DNA of 64,000 nt from Chelydra serpentina (taxonomy: Eukaryota > Chordata > Testudines > Chelydridae). The number at the start of each line of letters is the position of its first letter. Positions within the stretch are counted from its first letter, which is position 1. The notes under the pieces were generated by a model. That model searched no databases. It saw nothing but the letters and a program-made list of their open reading frames with translations, and was not told the DNA's origin. This document shows, piece by piece, positions 49,001 through 57,430 of the stretch. Location: contig JBAIAC010000165.1 of the NCBI GenBank assembly GCA_037349315.1, forward strand, positions 248,001 through 312,000, read 5' to 3'. A program made the translations under genes and the position numbers.

Positions 49001-51474
49001 TATCAAAGGGCAGCACCGAGGCCACGGCCAGCATCTGCCAGGCCAGGGACCATGCTCAGCGGGAGCAGCCAGCCTGGGGCCGCCAGTCCCCCAGGCCACC
49101 AGCCCCAGTCCCCGGCACCTGGGCCGCCAGCCGCAGCCCCAGTCCCTGCCACCGGGCTCCCAGGACGCCAGCTGCAGCCTCCTCCACCACTGAGACACCA
49201 ACCCCAACCACGGCCTCCAGGACGCCAGCCCAGCCCCTGCCGCTGAGCCATCTCTAGATGCTCAGCGGTGAGAGGCTGCACCAAGAGACAGACATCGCTC
49301 CTGCCCCAGCCCTTTGTGAGAGCACAGGGTGTGGCCCCAGATATCTCAGGCCCCTGCCCCCCAGGCCTACCACAGGCAGCTCCCTCTCTGACCCCCCAGC
49401 CCCTTGGGCCCCCCAAGTGGCTCCCGCTATGACTCCCCCCGCCCTGTGGCCCCCCGCAGGTGGCTCCCTAGGCCCCCGGCCCTCGCTCACCTGCAGGTCT
49501 GGCTTCTGGGCCCCGCTCCCCAGCGCGAAACTGGCAGTCCTGTGGGGAGATGGAGAAGAAGCTGGGCCGGTTCTCGGGGGGCAGCACCCAGGAGCCGTTG
49601 GGGGTGTGGTAGGGCAGCAGCACCGGCTGCCCCTCCGCGTGGGCCGTCAGCTCCAGCACCGACTCCTTGATGTGGCTGATGATCTCATGGTTCTCCTCCA
49701 GCAGCTGCTCCAGCTGCTCGATGCGGTTCTGCAGCACCGAGATCTGGCTCTGCAGGTCACAGACACGGGGCCCCCAGCCTAGTGCTCTCCCAGATCCCCC
49801 CTTGCAGGTCACAGTCACGGGGTGAGAGCAGCCCCCGGGGGGCGAGGGGGCCCCCAGCCTAGTGCTCTCCCAGATCCCCCCTTGCAGGTCACAGACACGG
49901 GGTGAGAGCAGCCCCCGGGGGGCAAGGGGGCCCCCAGCCTAGCACTCCCCCAGATCCCCCCCTGCAGGTCACAGACACAGGGTGAGAGCAGGCCCCCGGG
50001 GGGAGGGGGGCCCCCAGCCTAGTGCTCTCCCAGATCCCCCCTTGCAGGTCACAGTCACGGGGTGAGAGCAGCCCCCGGGGGGCAAGGGGGCCCCCAGCCT
50101 AGCACTCCCCCAGATCCCCCCCTGCAGGTCACAGACACAGGGTGAGAGCAGCCCCGGGGGGAGAGGGGGCCCCCAGCCTAGTGCTCTCCCAGATCCCCCC
50201 TTGCAGGTCACAGACACGGGGTGAGAGCAGCCCCCGGGGGGCAAGGGGGCCCCCAGCCTAGCACTCCCCCAGATCCCCCCCTGCAGGTCACAGACACAGG
50301 GTGAGAGCAGCCCCGGGGGGAGAGGGGGCCCCCAGCCTAGTGCTCTCCCAGATCCCCCTCTGCAGGTCACAGACACAGGGTGAGAGCAGCCCCCGGGGGG
50401 AGGGGACCCCCAAAATGACGGGGGAAGCTGCCCATTCATCGCCCACAAGGCACCGCAGCAGCTCCAGGGGACGCTGATTCACGCAGCTGCAACCCAGAAC
50501 TAACGGGGTCCCTGGACATTCACCCAAGTCGCTCTTTTCCGCAGAATGTTTGGGGTTCAGTGACCCCCCCATTTTCCAGCAGAGAGTGGTGAGCGCGAGG
50601 GCCCAGCGGGGCTGCCTGGGGGGCCACCAGCGTAACAGCTGCTGGACTGGCCTGGCAATGCACTCCACGGGGGGGGGCAGGGGCTCAAGAGGGGGGCGCT
50701 CCCCCTCCCAGTCAGCACTAGGGGCCTGCCATGCAAGGAGCAGAGTCAGGGCTCAGTAGGGTAGCTCTCCTCTCATAGTCAACGAAAGACCCCAATGCCC
50801 CAGGGCAGCGCTAGGGGTGCTGGGCTGGGCTGTGGGGAGCAGGCTGGGGCACTCCGCAGGGGGCGCTCTCCCCAGGCACAGTGCTGGCCCCGAACCCCAA
50901 GGGTGGCACTAAGGGTTCGGGGTGCAATCCCAGACAAAAAGCTTGTTCAGTAAATCTGGGCAGGCAGCCAGAGCCCAGCGGCTGGTGAATGCCAGTCAGC
51001 CTCCCAAAGCCCCCTGCAGTGCCACCCAGCACTCCCCTGCCACAGACTCTGCCGCTGTCCAGCTGCTGCCACAGCCCACCCCAGAGGTGGCTGCATGTCA
51101 GTGGTGGGCAAGCAACCCTGGAATAGACTTGGCCCATGCCTGGTGCCCAACCCTGGGACGTTTCTTCCCCCAGGGGTCTCGGTCTCAGGGAGCTGAGATT
51201 CCCGGGCCCTCGGCACTCGTCCTCCCCAAGCTGCCAGCATGCGGCCGGGTGAGAAAGGGGGGACTCCCCAGCAGGCACCATGGGAGATGATGGCAGAGAG
51301 CCCCAGCCCCACTCCCTGTCCCTGGGTGCCAGGGCCACGTACCCGCGGGAAGTTGCCCCCACTCTGGTGCCGGGCAGGGTCGTGCTGCACTCGGTCCAGC
51401 ATCAGGTAGAGGGAGAAGACGGCCACGCAGAAGATGGCAGCTCCGCACACCGTCACCTGCTTCTTCAGCTTCAT
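25043..51474 (-). CDS. MAN2A2: alpha-mannosidase 2x (Golgi alpha-mannosidase IIx), with three apparent indels
   Basis: Golgi type II membrane GH38 enzyme that trims alpha-1,3 and alpha-1,6 mannoses from hybrid N-glycans (known). Coding exons: 51343-51474, 49491-49749, 48890-49034, 45781-45952, 44651-44778, 44289-44462, 43138-43324, 42839-43016, 36495-36697, 35869-36051, 35577-35691, 33080-33147, 31871-32036, 30587-30823, 30393-30509, 30128-30242, 29861-29994, 29233-29374, 28078-28211, 26872-27066, 25947-26057, 25043-25198. Exon 1 gives a short cytosolic tail and signal anchor ([20 protein letters not shown]); exon 2 a coiled stem; exon 3 the zinc motif PHSHNDPGW; exon 6 the nucleophile region [14 protein letters not shown]; exon 10 QHHDAITGT. 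Total 3451 nt, one base more than 1150 codons. Exon 2 has one extra base; exon 6 lacks one base just before the nucleophile codon and has one extra G at its donor. Read literally, the frame breaks; all other exons are intact. Confidence 0.94.
25510..25946. repeat. minisatellite carrying copies of the MAN2A2 exon 21 donor
   Basis: Eight copies of a unit of about 50 bp directly abut exon 21. On the gene strand most contain CAGGGCAAG|GTGGGTCTGGG, the same sequence as the true exon 21 end (GGCAAG|GTGGGTCTGGG). Each unit also holds a pyrimidine-rich stretch ending in CAG just upstream. Confidence 0.93.
28440..29070. repeat. 83-bp minisatellite in MAN2A2 intron 18
   Basis: Seven to eight highly similar copies of a unit of about 83 bp containing TGGGGCCAGCCCTGCCTGCT, GGGGAGAGCGCCCCCTGCTGG and CTCCCTGCAGCACAGCGCCC. 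It lies in the middle of the intron and is not derived from an exon border. Confidence 0.93.
29500..29855. repeat. minisatellite in MAN2A2 intron 17
   Basis: Six to seven units of about 50-60 bp built from GGGGAGGGCGCTGCCCCGGG and GGCAGGGCTGGGAGATGCCC, ending close to the exon 17 donor. Confidence 0.87.
30940..31626 (+). mobile_element. LTR-like element in MAN2A2 intron 13
   Basis: Begins TGTGACGAAGTGGGAATG and contains AATAAACCCTTCTGC near 31354. It matches the element at 58490-59138 and, more distantly, the solo LTR at 61925-62486. The right end (CATGACA at 31620-31626) is placed by comparison with those copies. I could not find a target-site duplication, so the boundaries are approximate. 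Confidence 0.7.
32090..32710. repeat. minisatellite in MAN2A2 intron 12
   Basis: Many short C-rich units such as CCCAGCCCCTCATCCCCGAC and CCCCGATCCCCAATGGCCCC, arranged in irregular longer blocks. It begins about 50 bp from exon 13. Confidence 0.9.
33374..33558 (-). mobile_element. CR1-tailed tRNA-type SINE in MAN2A2 intron 11
   Basis: On the minus strand it reads from a tRNA-like head (GGATAGCTCAGTGGTTTGAGC, box A; GGTTGTGAGTTCAATCC, box B) through a middle part to a CR1-like tail ending TTCTATGATTCTATGA. This is the turtle Pol III SINE layout mobilised by CR1 (family knowledge). It is not a functional tRNA gene. Confidence 0.88.
33590..35565. repeat. 25-bp minisatellite with 570-bp higher-order repeat, MAN2A2 intron 11
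   Basis: Nearly 2 kb of a 25-bp unit (GGGCCGGGGTCAGGGCAGCG plus GGACC or variants, about 78 copies). A block of about 570 bp is repeated almost identically: the variant GGGACCAGGCCGGGGGTCAG occurs at 34271 and again at 34841. All three plus-strand frames are open for over 600 codons because the unit has no stop in any frame. Confidence 0.95.
37030..37530. repeat. minisatellite in MAN2A2 intron 8
   Basis: Six to seven units (CATCCCACAGGGGTGGGCGG, then GGCTCAGCGTACACCTCCTGG and AATCCCACAGGGGTGAGCGG) arranged tandemly. Confidence 0.9.
37545..37645 (-). mobile_element. CR1 3'-end fragment
   Basis: A short minus-strand fragment resembling a CR1/SINE tail (GGTTGGAAGGGACCTCGGAG, then GTCCAACCCCCGGCTC) lies about 25 bp left of the long CR1. 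It is a separate, older insertion. Confidence 0.75.
37671..40660 (-). mobile_element. near full-length CR1 LINE in MAN2A2 intron 8
   Basis: A minus-strand CR1 of about 3 kb ending in three ATAGAATC-type tail units. One uninterrupted frame (37764-40643, 959 codons) covers the whole second ORF: an APE-type endonuclease ([35 protein letters not shown]) and a reverse transcriptase ([41 protein letters not shown]). The frame begins at a TTG and I cannot fix its true start. The ORF1 part is absent. An intact frame implies a comparatively recent insertion. Confidence 0.95.
40676..41919 (+). mobile_element. internally deleted endogenous retrovirus (LTR, leader, LTR remnant)
   Basis: A TG...CA LTR-like sequence (40676-41723, AATAAA near 41337) is followed by GTGGCGTAGTCGGCAGGATC, which looks like a primer-binding-site leader, then about 130 bp of leader. 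The last 62 bp of the LTR then recur at 41857-41919 (GCAATTTGTCCTGAACTGGC to ATCGTTACA). This is what remains when the internal genes and most of the 3' LTR are lost. No viral protein frame is present and no target duplication was found. Confidence 0.7.
42590..42785. repeat. short minisatellite in MAN2A2 intron 8
   Basis: About five units of 32-36 bp (CCCCCGGCATCCCCCAGGGG plus GCGGGGCTCC) end 55 bp from the exon 8 donor. Confidence 0.85.
43890..44285. repeat. minisatellite carrying copies of the MAN2A2 exon 6 donor
   Basis: Units of about 40 bp (CAGCCCCAGGCAGCCCCTCC, then CCCCAGGTCTGCCCTG) alternate with units reading CTCTCACCCCAGGTCTGCCC. On the gene strand the latter are CAGACCTGGG|GTGAGAG, matching the real exon 6 end. 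These copies have four Gs at the junction where the real exon has five. Confidence 0.9.
44815..45240. repeat. minisatellite in MAN2A2 intron 4 (first array)
   Basis: Irregular units CCCCACGGCCAGTGCCC, with a longer period formed by CACGGCACCTCCTGCAGGCA. It lies about 40 bp from exon 5. Confidence 0.88.
45285..45765. repeat. 40-bp minisatellite in MAN2A2 intron 4 (second array)
   Basis: Twelve almost perfect 40-bp copies (GGAGCGCAGGCTGGGGAGAG, then CGGGCGCCGTGCCTGCCCAC) stop 16 bp from the exon 4 donor. On the gene strand the unit core CCGTGGGCAGG resembles the exon 4 end CCGTGCGCAGG, so it may also come from a splice border. Confidence 0.94.
46525..46562 (+). other. hammerhead-ribozyme-like motif (left copy)
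   Basis: CCGATGA at 46525-46531, a 6-bp stem GTGGGT/ACCCAC (46533-46538 with 46543-46548), GAAA at 46549-46552 and a 3-bp stem AGC/GCT around TTAT. Two departures from the hammerhead core are a C in place of U4 and an extra A before stem II, so self-cleavage is doubtful. Confidence 0.45.
47025..47062 (+). other. hammerhead-ribozyme-like motif (right copy)
   Basis: Identical to the left copy 500 bp upstream, including both departures from the core consensus. It sits in the terminal repeat, where Penelope-like elements are known to carry hammerheads. Confidence 0.45.
47795..48114. mobile_element. hAT-type MITE
   Basis: Terminal inverted repeats CAGTGGTCCCCAAC and GTTGGGGACCACTG are flanked by a perfect 8-bp target duplication ACCTAGCA (47787-47794 and 48115-48122). 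It is 320 bp long with GC-rich internal imperfect repeats around CGGCATTTCGGC and no coding capacity. Confidence 0.93.
48300..48640. repeat. C-rich tandem repeat in MAN2A2 intron 3
   Basis: Two and a half copies of a unit of about 120 bp (CCTCAACCCTCTGCCCCAGT, then CCCAAAACCATCATCCCCAG). Confidence 0.8.
48649..48730. repeat. long palindromic hairpin in MAN2A2 intron 3
   Basis: Arms 48649-48671 and 48708-48730 are perfect complements over 23 bp (TTTGTTAGGTGCACCAATAT and on). Pairing continues imperfectly inward (GTGATGTGTCAC against GTGACGTGTGAC) to a loop of about 8-10 bases. It is probably a foldback DNA transposon remnant. Confidence 0.88.
49780..50400. repeat. 80-bp minisatellite carrying copies of the MAN2A2 exon 2 acceptor
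   Basis: Eight copies of a unit of about 80 bp (GCAGGTCACAGACACGGGGT, GAGAGCAGCCCCCGGGGGG, CCCCAGCCTAGTGCTCTCCC). On the gene strand nearly all contain GTGTCTGTGACCTGCAG, identical to the true acceptor in front of exon 2 (49750-49766). Confidence 0.93.
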
Positions 51475-51869
51475 CCCGGGGCTGCGAGGACCCACCTGCC
51501 ACTGAGTCAGCCGGAGAGCTAGGTCAGGCCCCATGCCAGGCCCCTCACCCCCCACTGCGGCCAGCCCCCCAGATGGACCCCCACCCCCCACTTGGGCCAG
51601 CCCCTCCCCAATGGAGCCTCACTCCCCACCTGAGCCAGCCCCTCAGCAGGGCTGGAGGGTCCTGAGGCCCCATAGCGGGTAGGGGGCCCACGGCAGAGTC
51701 TGAGCGCGCAGGGAGGAAGATGAAGGCTTCAGGAGTGGAAGGAAGGAGCAGTCGGGCTCCATCTGTCTTGCTCGACCCCTGGGTGCGGTTGCCCTCCTGC
51801 AATGGGGGGTGGGGCAAGTGCCCCCACCACCCAGGGGCCCTCTGCCAGCGAAGGGCTCCCAGGGCCTCG

Positions 51870-52915
51870 CCCTCACGCCCCACACCCAGCCCCCAGCACC
51901 CCCAGGCTCCGCAGCGCAGGCCGGGCCGCCCCACACCCGGCCCCCAGCACCCCCAGGCTCCGCAGCGCAGGCCGGGCCGCCCCACACCCTGCCCCCAGCA
52001 CCCCCAGGCTCCGCAGCGCAGGCCGGGCCGCCCCACACCCAGCCCCCAGCACCCCCAGGCTCCGCAGCGCAGGCCGGGCCGCCCCACACCCTGCCCCCAG
52101 CACCCCCAGGCTCCGCAGCGCAGGCCGGGCCGCCCCCACACCCAGTCCCCAGCACCCCCAGGCTCCGCAGCGCAGGCCGGGCCGCCCCACACCCAGCCCC
52201 CAGCACCCCCAGGCTCCGCAGCGCAGGCCGGGCCGCCCCACACCCTGCCCCCAGCACCCCCAGGCTCCGCAGCGCAGGCCGGGCCGCCCCCACACCCGGC
52301 CCCCAGCACCCTCAGGCTCCGCAGCGCAGGCCGGGCTGCCCAGCCCCACACCTGGCCCCCCAGGCTCTGCAGCGCAGGCCGGGCCGCCCCACACTCGGCC
52401 CCCCCAGCACAGGCCGGGCCACCCCACACTCGGCCCCTCCAGGGCTCCGCAGCGCAGGCCGGGCTGCCCCACACCCGGCCCCCCAGGCTCCGCAGCGCAG
52501 GCCCGGGCCACCCCACACCCTGCCCCCAGCACCCCCAGACTCCGCAGCGCAGGCCCGGGCCGCCCCACACCCAGCCCCCAGCACCCCCAGGCTCCGCAGC
52601 GCAGGCCGGGCCGCCCCACACCCAGCCCCCAGCACCCCCAGGCTCCGCAGCGCAGGCCGGGCCGCCCCACACCCGGCCCCCCAGGCTCCGCAGCGCAGGC
52701 CGGGCCGCCCCACACTCGGCCCCCCCAGGCTCCGCAGCGCAGGCCGGGCCGCCCCACACTCGGCCCCCCCGGGCTCCAAAGCGCAGGCCGGGCTGCCCCA
52801 CACTCGGCCCCCCCAGGCTCTGCAGCGCAGGCCGGGCCGCCCCACACTCGGCTCCCCAGGCTCCGCAGCGCAGGCCGGGCCGCCCCCACACCCAGCCCCC
52901 CCCGGATCTGCAGCG
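51870..52915. repeat. minisatellite in the MAN2A2 5' UTR intron
   Basis: About 19 units of 45-55 bp (AGGCTCCGCAGCGCAGGCCG, GGCCGCCCCACACCCAGCCC, CCAGCACCCC). Several very long open frames on both strands arise from the repeat and are not genes. Confidence 0.93.
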
Positions 52916-55639
52916 CAGGCCGGGCGAGCTGCGCCTTGGCAGGGCTCCATGGCAGACACAGGAGCTGTGCCCTGTGCTGCCTGGCCTACAGCGACGCGCG
53001 GCTCCAGCGCTGCTCACAGGCTCAGCAGGGGATGGGGGAGGCCTGTGGGGCCCAGCTGGGAGCCTGGCCCTCCTGGCGATGCTGCCCTGGAGCCCAGGCT
53101 GCGGGGCACACACAGGAAGCCCGTGTGCAGCGGTGGGTGCCAGAGCCCCTGCCCCAGGGGCAGAGCACAGCTGTGGCCTGGTTAGCAGCCTAATCCTGCC
53201 TGCGCTGGGAGCCAGGCCGGCGGTATTTTTAGCCTGCAAAGCCTGGGACGGTGCCAGAGGAGGAGCTGGGCAGGGAGCAGAGCGTGAATTACACCCTGCC
53301 CTGCACAACCCCCCAGCCGGGCACCCAGCACTGCCCACCCAGGAAACCTGCTCCCCAGCCACAAAGGGCACTGGATCCCCTCCCCCACTGCACTGCCACA
53401 CACCCCTCCCCCTCCTCTCACTGCACTGCCACGCCATGTCCCCTTCCCCCACACTGCACCACCTGCCCCTCCCCCACCCTGCACCACCACACCCCGTCCT
53501 CTTACCAGGCCCCCTCTAAAGAAATTCCCACTAGGATGAAGGCACCGGTTTCATGGGGTGGGGGTGGGGAATTAACCCCTGGGGCAATGCAGCTGGAGTG
53601 GGTGGATCCTCTGCAAACGCTACCCTCTTGCTGGATGCAGGAATCGCTGGCCAGGGGCTCTGGCCTGGGCTCTACAGGAGGGCAGACTAGCCAGTCCCAG
53701 TGCTCCCTTCTGGCCTTGCAATCAGCCTCTGGGGCCAGCGTGAGCTCTCAGGCAGGTCTCCTGGGGCTGGCAAAAGGGAGTGATGGATGCACCTGCCCTC
53801 TGAGCCAAGCGCTGGCATCCAGCCTGGCACGGGAATCAGCCCTCCCCAGGCTCCCCCCCAGCCACGGGGCAGCCGCCGGAATAAGGCAGAATCCAGCCAG
53901 ACGGAAGAAATTGCTCCCAGCCCCCCCAAGGCTTTGGGCCAGCAGCAGGAGATGCTCAGGGCACCCGGGGATGGGGCGGCTAGGCCCTGCCCAGCCTGGC
54001 TGGTGGCCTGAAACCCCCAGTCCACAACACACAGCAGCTGCCACCGGGCGGCTCCCCTCCCCCAGTCCCTCTGCGCACGGGGACCCAGCTGACACTCTGG
54101 ACTTTGCACAGCTCGCTGGGACAGGGACGGGGCTCACCAGCTCTCTGGGCAGAGCGACTGGGGGCTCCCCCAGCCAGCCCCATGGTGCTCTCTTCCCAGC
54201 CACACACCACAGCCAGGGGAGCCTGGCACCGCCCCTGCCCTCCCGATGCCAACCAGCCCCCAGCTCTGCCCAGCGCCCAGGGACACACAAGCTGCTCCCG
54301 CCTCGGGGGGCTGCTGCTAGGGCTGCGGGGGGACTCCAGCCAGATGCAGGCTCTAGGCATCTGGAGGACCAGGGCTCGGCCCGGCAGAAGCAGGAGCCTG
54401 GAGTGGGAGCAGGCGGGAGCATGGAACAGGCAGAGCGCAGGGGAGAATGGGGAACGTGGCAAGGGCCCTGGGGAGGGCGAGGGGGCTCAGTCTGCCCTGG
54501 AAGCCAGGGAAGGGGCTCAGATGGGTGGCTGGAGTCAGCACGCAGCCGAGCAAGCTGGTGGTCCCACCGGCAACCTGGCGGCATGGGAGGGAAGGAGATT
54601 ATCGCTCAGGCCATGAAGCAGCTGCCCAGGGACCCCTCTGCGGGCCCAGGGGACAGGCTGGGACAGGCTGGCTAAGCCAGTAACTAAACGCCGCCTAGCA
54701 AAGCCGGGGAGAGCGTGATGGGAGGGGGTCCCAGCCCGGCTCCTGCAGAGGAAATGGCAGCAGTGGGCTCTGCGGTCCTGTCAGGAAGTGGATGGGGGGA
54801 ACCAGCTGACATCACTAATTTGGCTTTGCAAGGCCTTTGAGCTAAGCTGTCCTGGAGCAGAACGTGGCCCGCCAGGGAGTCGAAGGTATGAAACGGTCAG
54901 TTTCCTGCCTGGCACCGACTGCCAGCGGGGCCGCACGGTTCTGTGCTCAGCCCGTGGGCTAGCACGGGGATTACGGCCCTGCACGGGACGGGGCTGAGCA
55001 GTGGGGGCAGCGTTTACGGATGACACAAAGTTACTCAGGTTTTTTAGGAGCAGGGCTAATCCTTGAGGGGGCCATTTGGGGATCTGGGGCAAAAATTGGG
55101 GATTGGTCCTGCTTTGAGCAGGGGGTTGGACTAGATGACCTCCTAAGGTCCCTTCCAACCCTGATACTCTATGATTCTATGATGGTGAGGAAGGACAAGC
55201 CAGGGGGACTGGCCGAGGGCCACACGAAGTGATGTGAGGATTCGCACCGCCCTGCTCTCTTCATTCCCGCTCAGGCGCCTGCCACCAGCCAGTGTCAGCA
55301 GGCAGGACGCTGGGCTGCGGGGACCCTCGGGCTGACCCAGTCTGGCTGATGCGCTGTTCTTAACCGAGCGGTGCGAGCCCAGGGCTGGGCCCTGGCTCCG
55401 AGCACCCGGCCGGGGGAACCCTGCTCAGTGCCCGGCTCAGGCAGAAGAGCAGAGGTGTCTGGGCGCGAGGGATGGGATGGGACGGGGAAGAACATGGTGC
55501 CCTGGCGCCTACAGCCCTCTGGATCCGGAGCGCAGCCGGGTCCCCGGGCCGACAGGAGCGAGCAGCACTAGCGGGGCCTGGAGAAACTCCCCTGCGGAGA
55601 GAGGCTGGGCGGATACCCAGACAGGAGGCCAGTGCGAGG
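52916..55639. other. MAN2A2 5' UTR intron, remainder
   Basis: No conserved coding or RNA gene was seen. A plus-strand SINE fragment lies at 55060-55183. Confidence 0.55.
55060..55183 (+). mobile_element. CR1-tailed SINE fragment
   Basis: Plus-strand middle and tail of the same SINE family as at 33374-33558 (CCTTGAGGGGGCCATTTGGG to TCTATGATTCTATGATG). The tRNA-like head is missing. Confidence 0.85.
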
Positions 55640-56110
55640 GGCCTGCCGAGCGCCGGCTCTGGGAACACAAGGGGCGCTCGGGGCGGGGATACTGCGGGCG
55701 GCGGCCCGAGGACCCCCGGCTCCCAGGGGCGCTCGGCGGAGCTCGGGGCGCGGCTGGGGCCGGGGACCCGGCGCCCCGCCCGGGCTGCGCTGCGGCTGGC
55801 GGGGCCGGGCGGGAGCTGTCCAGCCTGCAGCGGGGCCGGGCCGCACACCGGGGCCCCTCCGCCCCCGGCCGGCAGCGCAGCCCGCGGTGCCAGGTGCGAG
55901 CCCGGCTCCCCCTTACCTCCGGCTGCGGCAGGCCCGGGCCCGGCTCCGCTCACATCCTCCGCCGGGCCGGGCCGGGCTCCGGTCCCCGGGCGCCCCCGCC
56001 CTGCTCCTGGGCCGGCCGCGGCCTCTCCGGCAGCTGCCGCCTCCGCGCCCCGGGCTGCGCCGGCTGCTGGGGCCGGGCAGGAGCTGCGAGCCGGGATGCG
56101 CCCAGGCCCC
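55640..56110 (-). promoter_or_regulatory. CpG island with probable non-coding first exon of MAN2A2
   Basis: The densest CpG region of the intergenic interval. On the minus strand a strong donor CCGGAG|GTAAGG ends a candidate exon at 55917, and a matching acceptor (CCTCGCAG) sits 7 bases before the MAN2A2 ATG, at 51482-51483. Human MAN2A2 also has an upstream untranslated exon (known). The transcription start, probably 55920-56110, is inferred. Confidence 0.55.
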
Positions 56111-56139
56111 TCCCCGCCCGCCGGTCTCCTCCCCCGGCT

Positions 56140-57430
56140 GTCTGTCCGCCCCCCCCCCCACAGCTGTCTGTCCGGTCCCCCCCCGTTCCCAGCTATCTGT
56201 CCGTCCGCCCCCCCCCCCGTTCCCGGCTGTCTGTCCGCCCCCCCCCCCACAGCTGTCTGTCCGGTCCCCCCCCGTTCCCAGCTATCTGTCCGTCCGCCCC
56301 CCCCCCCGTTCCCGGCTGTCTGTCCGCCCCCCCCCAGTTCCCAGCTATCTGTCCGTCCGCCCCCCCGCCGTTCCCGCCACTGCTGTCTGTCTGTCCGCCT
56401 CCCCCCCCCGTTCCCGGCTGGCTGGCTGTCCATCCGCCCCAGACCCCCGCCACTGCTGTCTGTCTGTCCGCCCCACCCCCCGTTCCCGGCTGTCTGTCTG
56501 TCCGCCCCCCCCACTGCTGTCTGTCCGTCCGCCCCCCCCCCCCCCACTGCTGTCTGTCCGTCCACCCCCCCCTCTTCCCGGCTGGCTGGCTGTCCATCCG
56601 CCCCCCCCCCCCGCCACTGCTGTCTGTCTGTCCGCCCCCCCCCTTCCCGGCTGGCTGGCTGTCCAGCCGCCCCACCCCCCCGCCACTGCTGTCTGTCTGT
56701 CCGCCCCACCCCCCCGTTCCCGGCTGTCTGTCTGTCCGCCCCCCCCCCACTGCTGTCTGTCCGTCCGCCCCCCCCCCACTGCTGTCTGTCCGTCCGCCCC
56801 CCCCCCCTTCCCGGCTGGCTGTCTGTCCATCCGCCCCACCCCCCCGCCACTGCTGTCTGTCTGTCCGCCCCCCCCCCCGTTCCCGGCTGTCTGTCTGTCC
56901 GTCCGCCCCACCCCCCCCGCCACTGCTGTCTGTCCGCCCCCCTGCCGTTCCCGGCTGTCTGTCTGTCCATCCACCCCACTCCCCCGCCACTGCTGTCGGT
57001 CTGTCCGCCCCCCCCCCGTTCCAGGCTGTCTGTCTGCCCCCCCGTCCCCCGCTATCTGTCTGTCCCCAATCCCCTCCCCCTACTGTCTGTCCGCCCCTCC
57101 TCCGGCTGTCTGTCTGTCTGCCCCCCCCCCCACTCCTCTGCTGTCTGTCTGTCCGCCCCCTCCCCACTGCTGTCTGCCTGTCATCCCCTGCACCCGTCCC
57201 CGGCTGTCTGTCTGCCCCCCTGCCACTGCTGTCTGTCTGCCCGCCCCCCCTCCTGTCCCCGGCTCTCTGTCCGCACCCCCCCCACTACTGTCTGTCCGTC
57301 TGCCCCCCATCCCCTGCTGTCTGTCCGTCCACCCCCACCCCCCATCCCCAGCTGTCTGTCTGTCCCCCCCCACTGCTATCTGTCTGTCTGCCTTCCCCCC
57401 CCCGTCCCCGTCTGGGCTGTACTCCCCCAA
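56140..57430. repeat. C-rich minisatellite upstream of MAN2A2
   Basis: About 40 units of 20-45 bp mixing C-runs of 6-13 bases with GTTCCCGGCTGTCTGTCCGT or CCACTGCTGTCTGTCTGTCC. The C-runs and CTGT-rich strand asymmetry make it a candidate for unusual DNA structure. Long open frames are spurious. Confidence 0.92.

Noticed and set aside
25043..51474. Calling MAN2A2 a pseudogene outright
   Set aside because: Nineteen of 22 exons were checked and are fully intact with good splice sites; three single-base indels are at least as likely to be assembly errors.
51545..53519. Long open frames on both strands (458-635 codons)
   Set aside because: Translation of the GC-rich minisatellite in the MAN2A2 5' UTR intron; all frames lack stops for compositional reasons.
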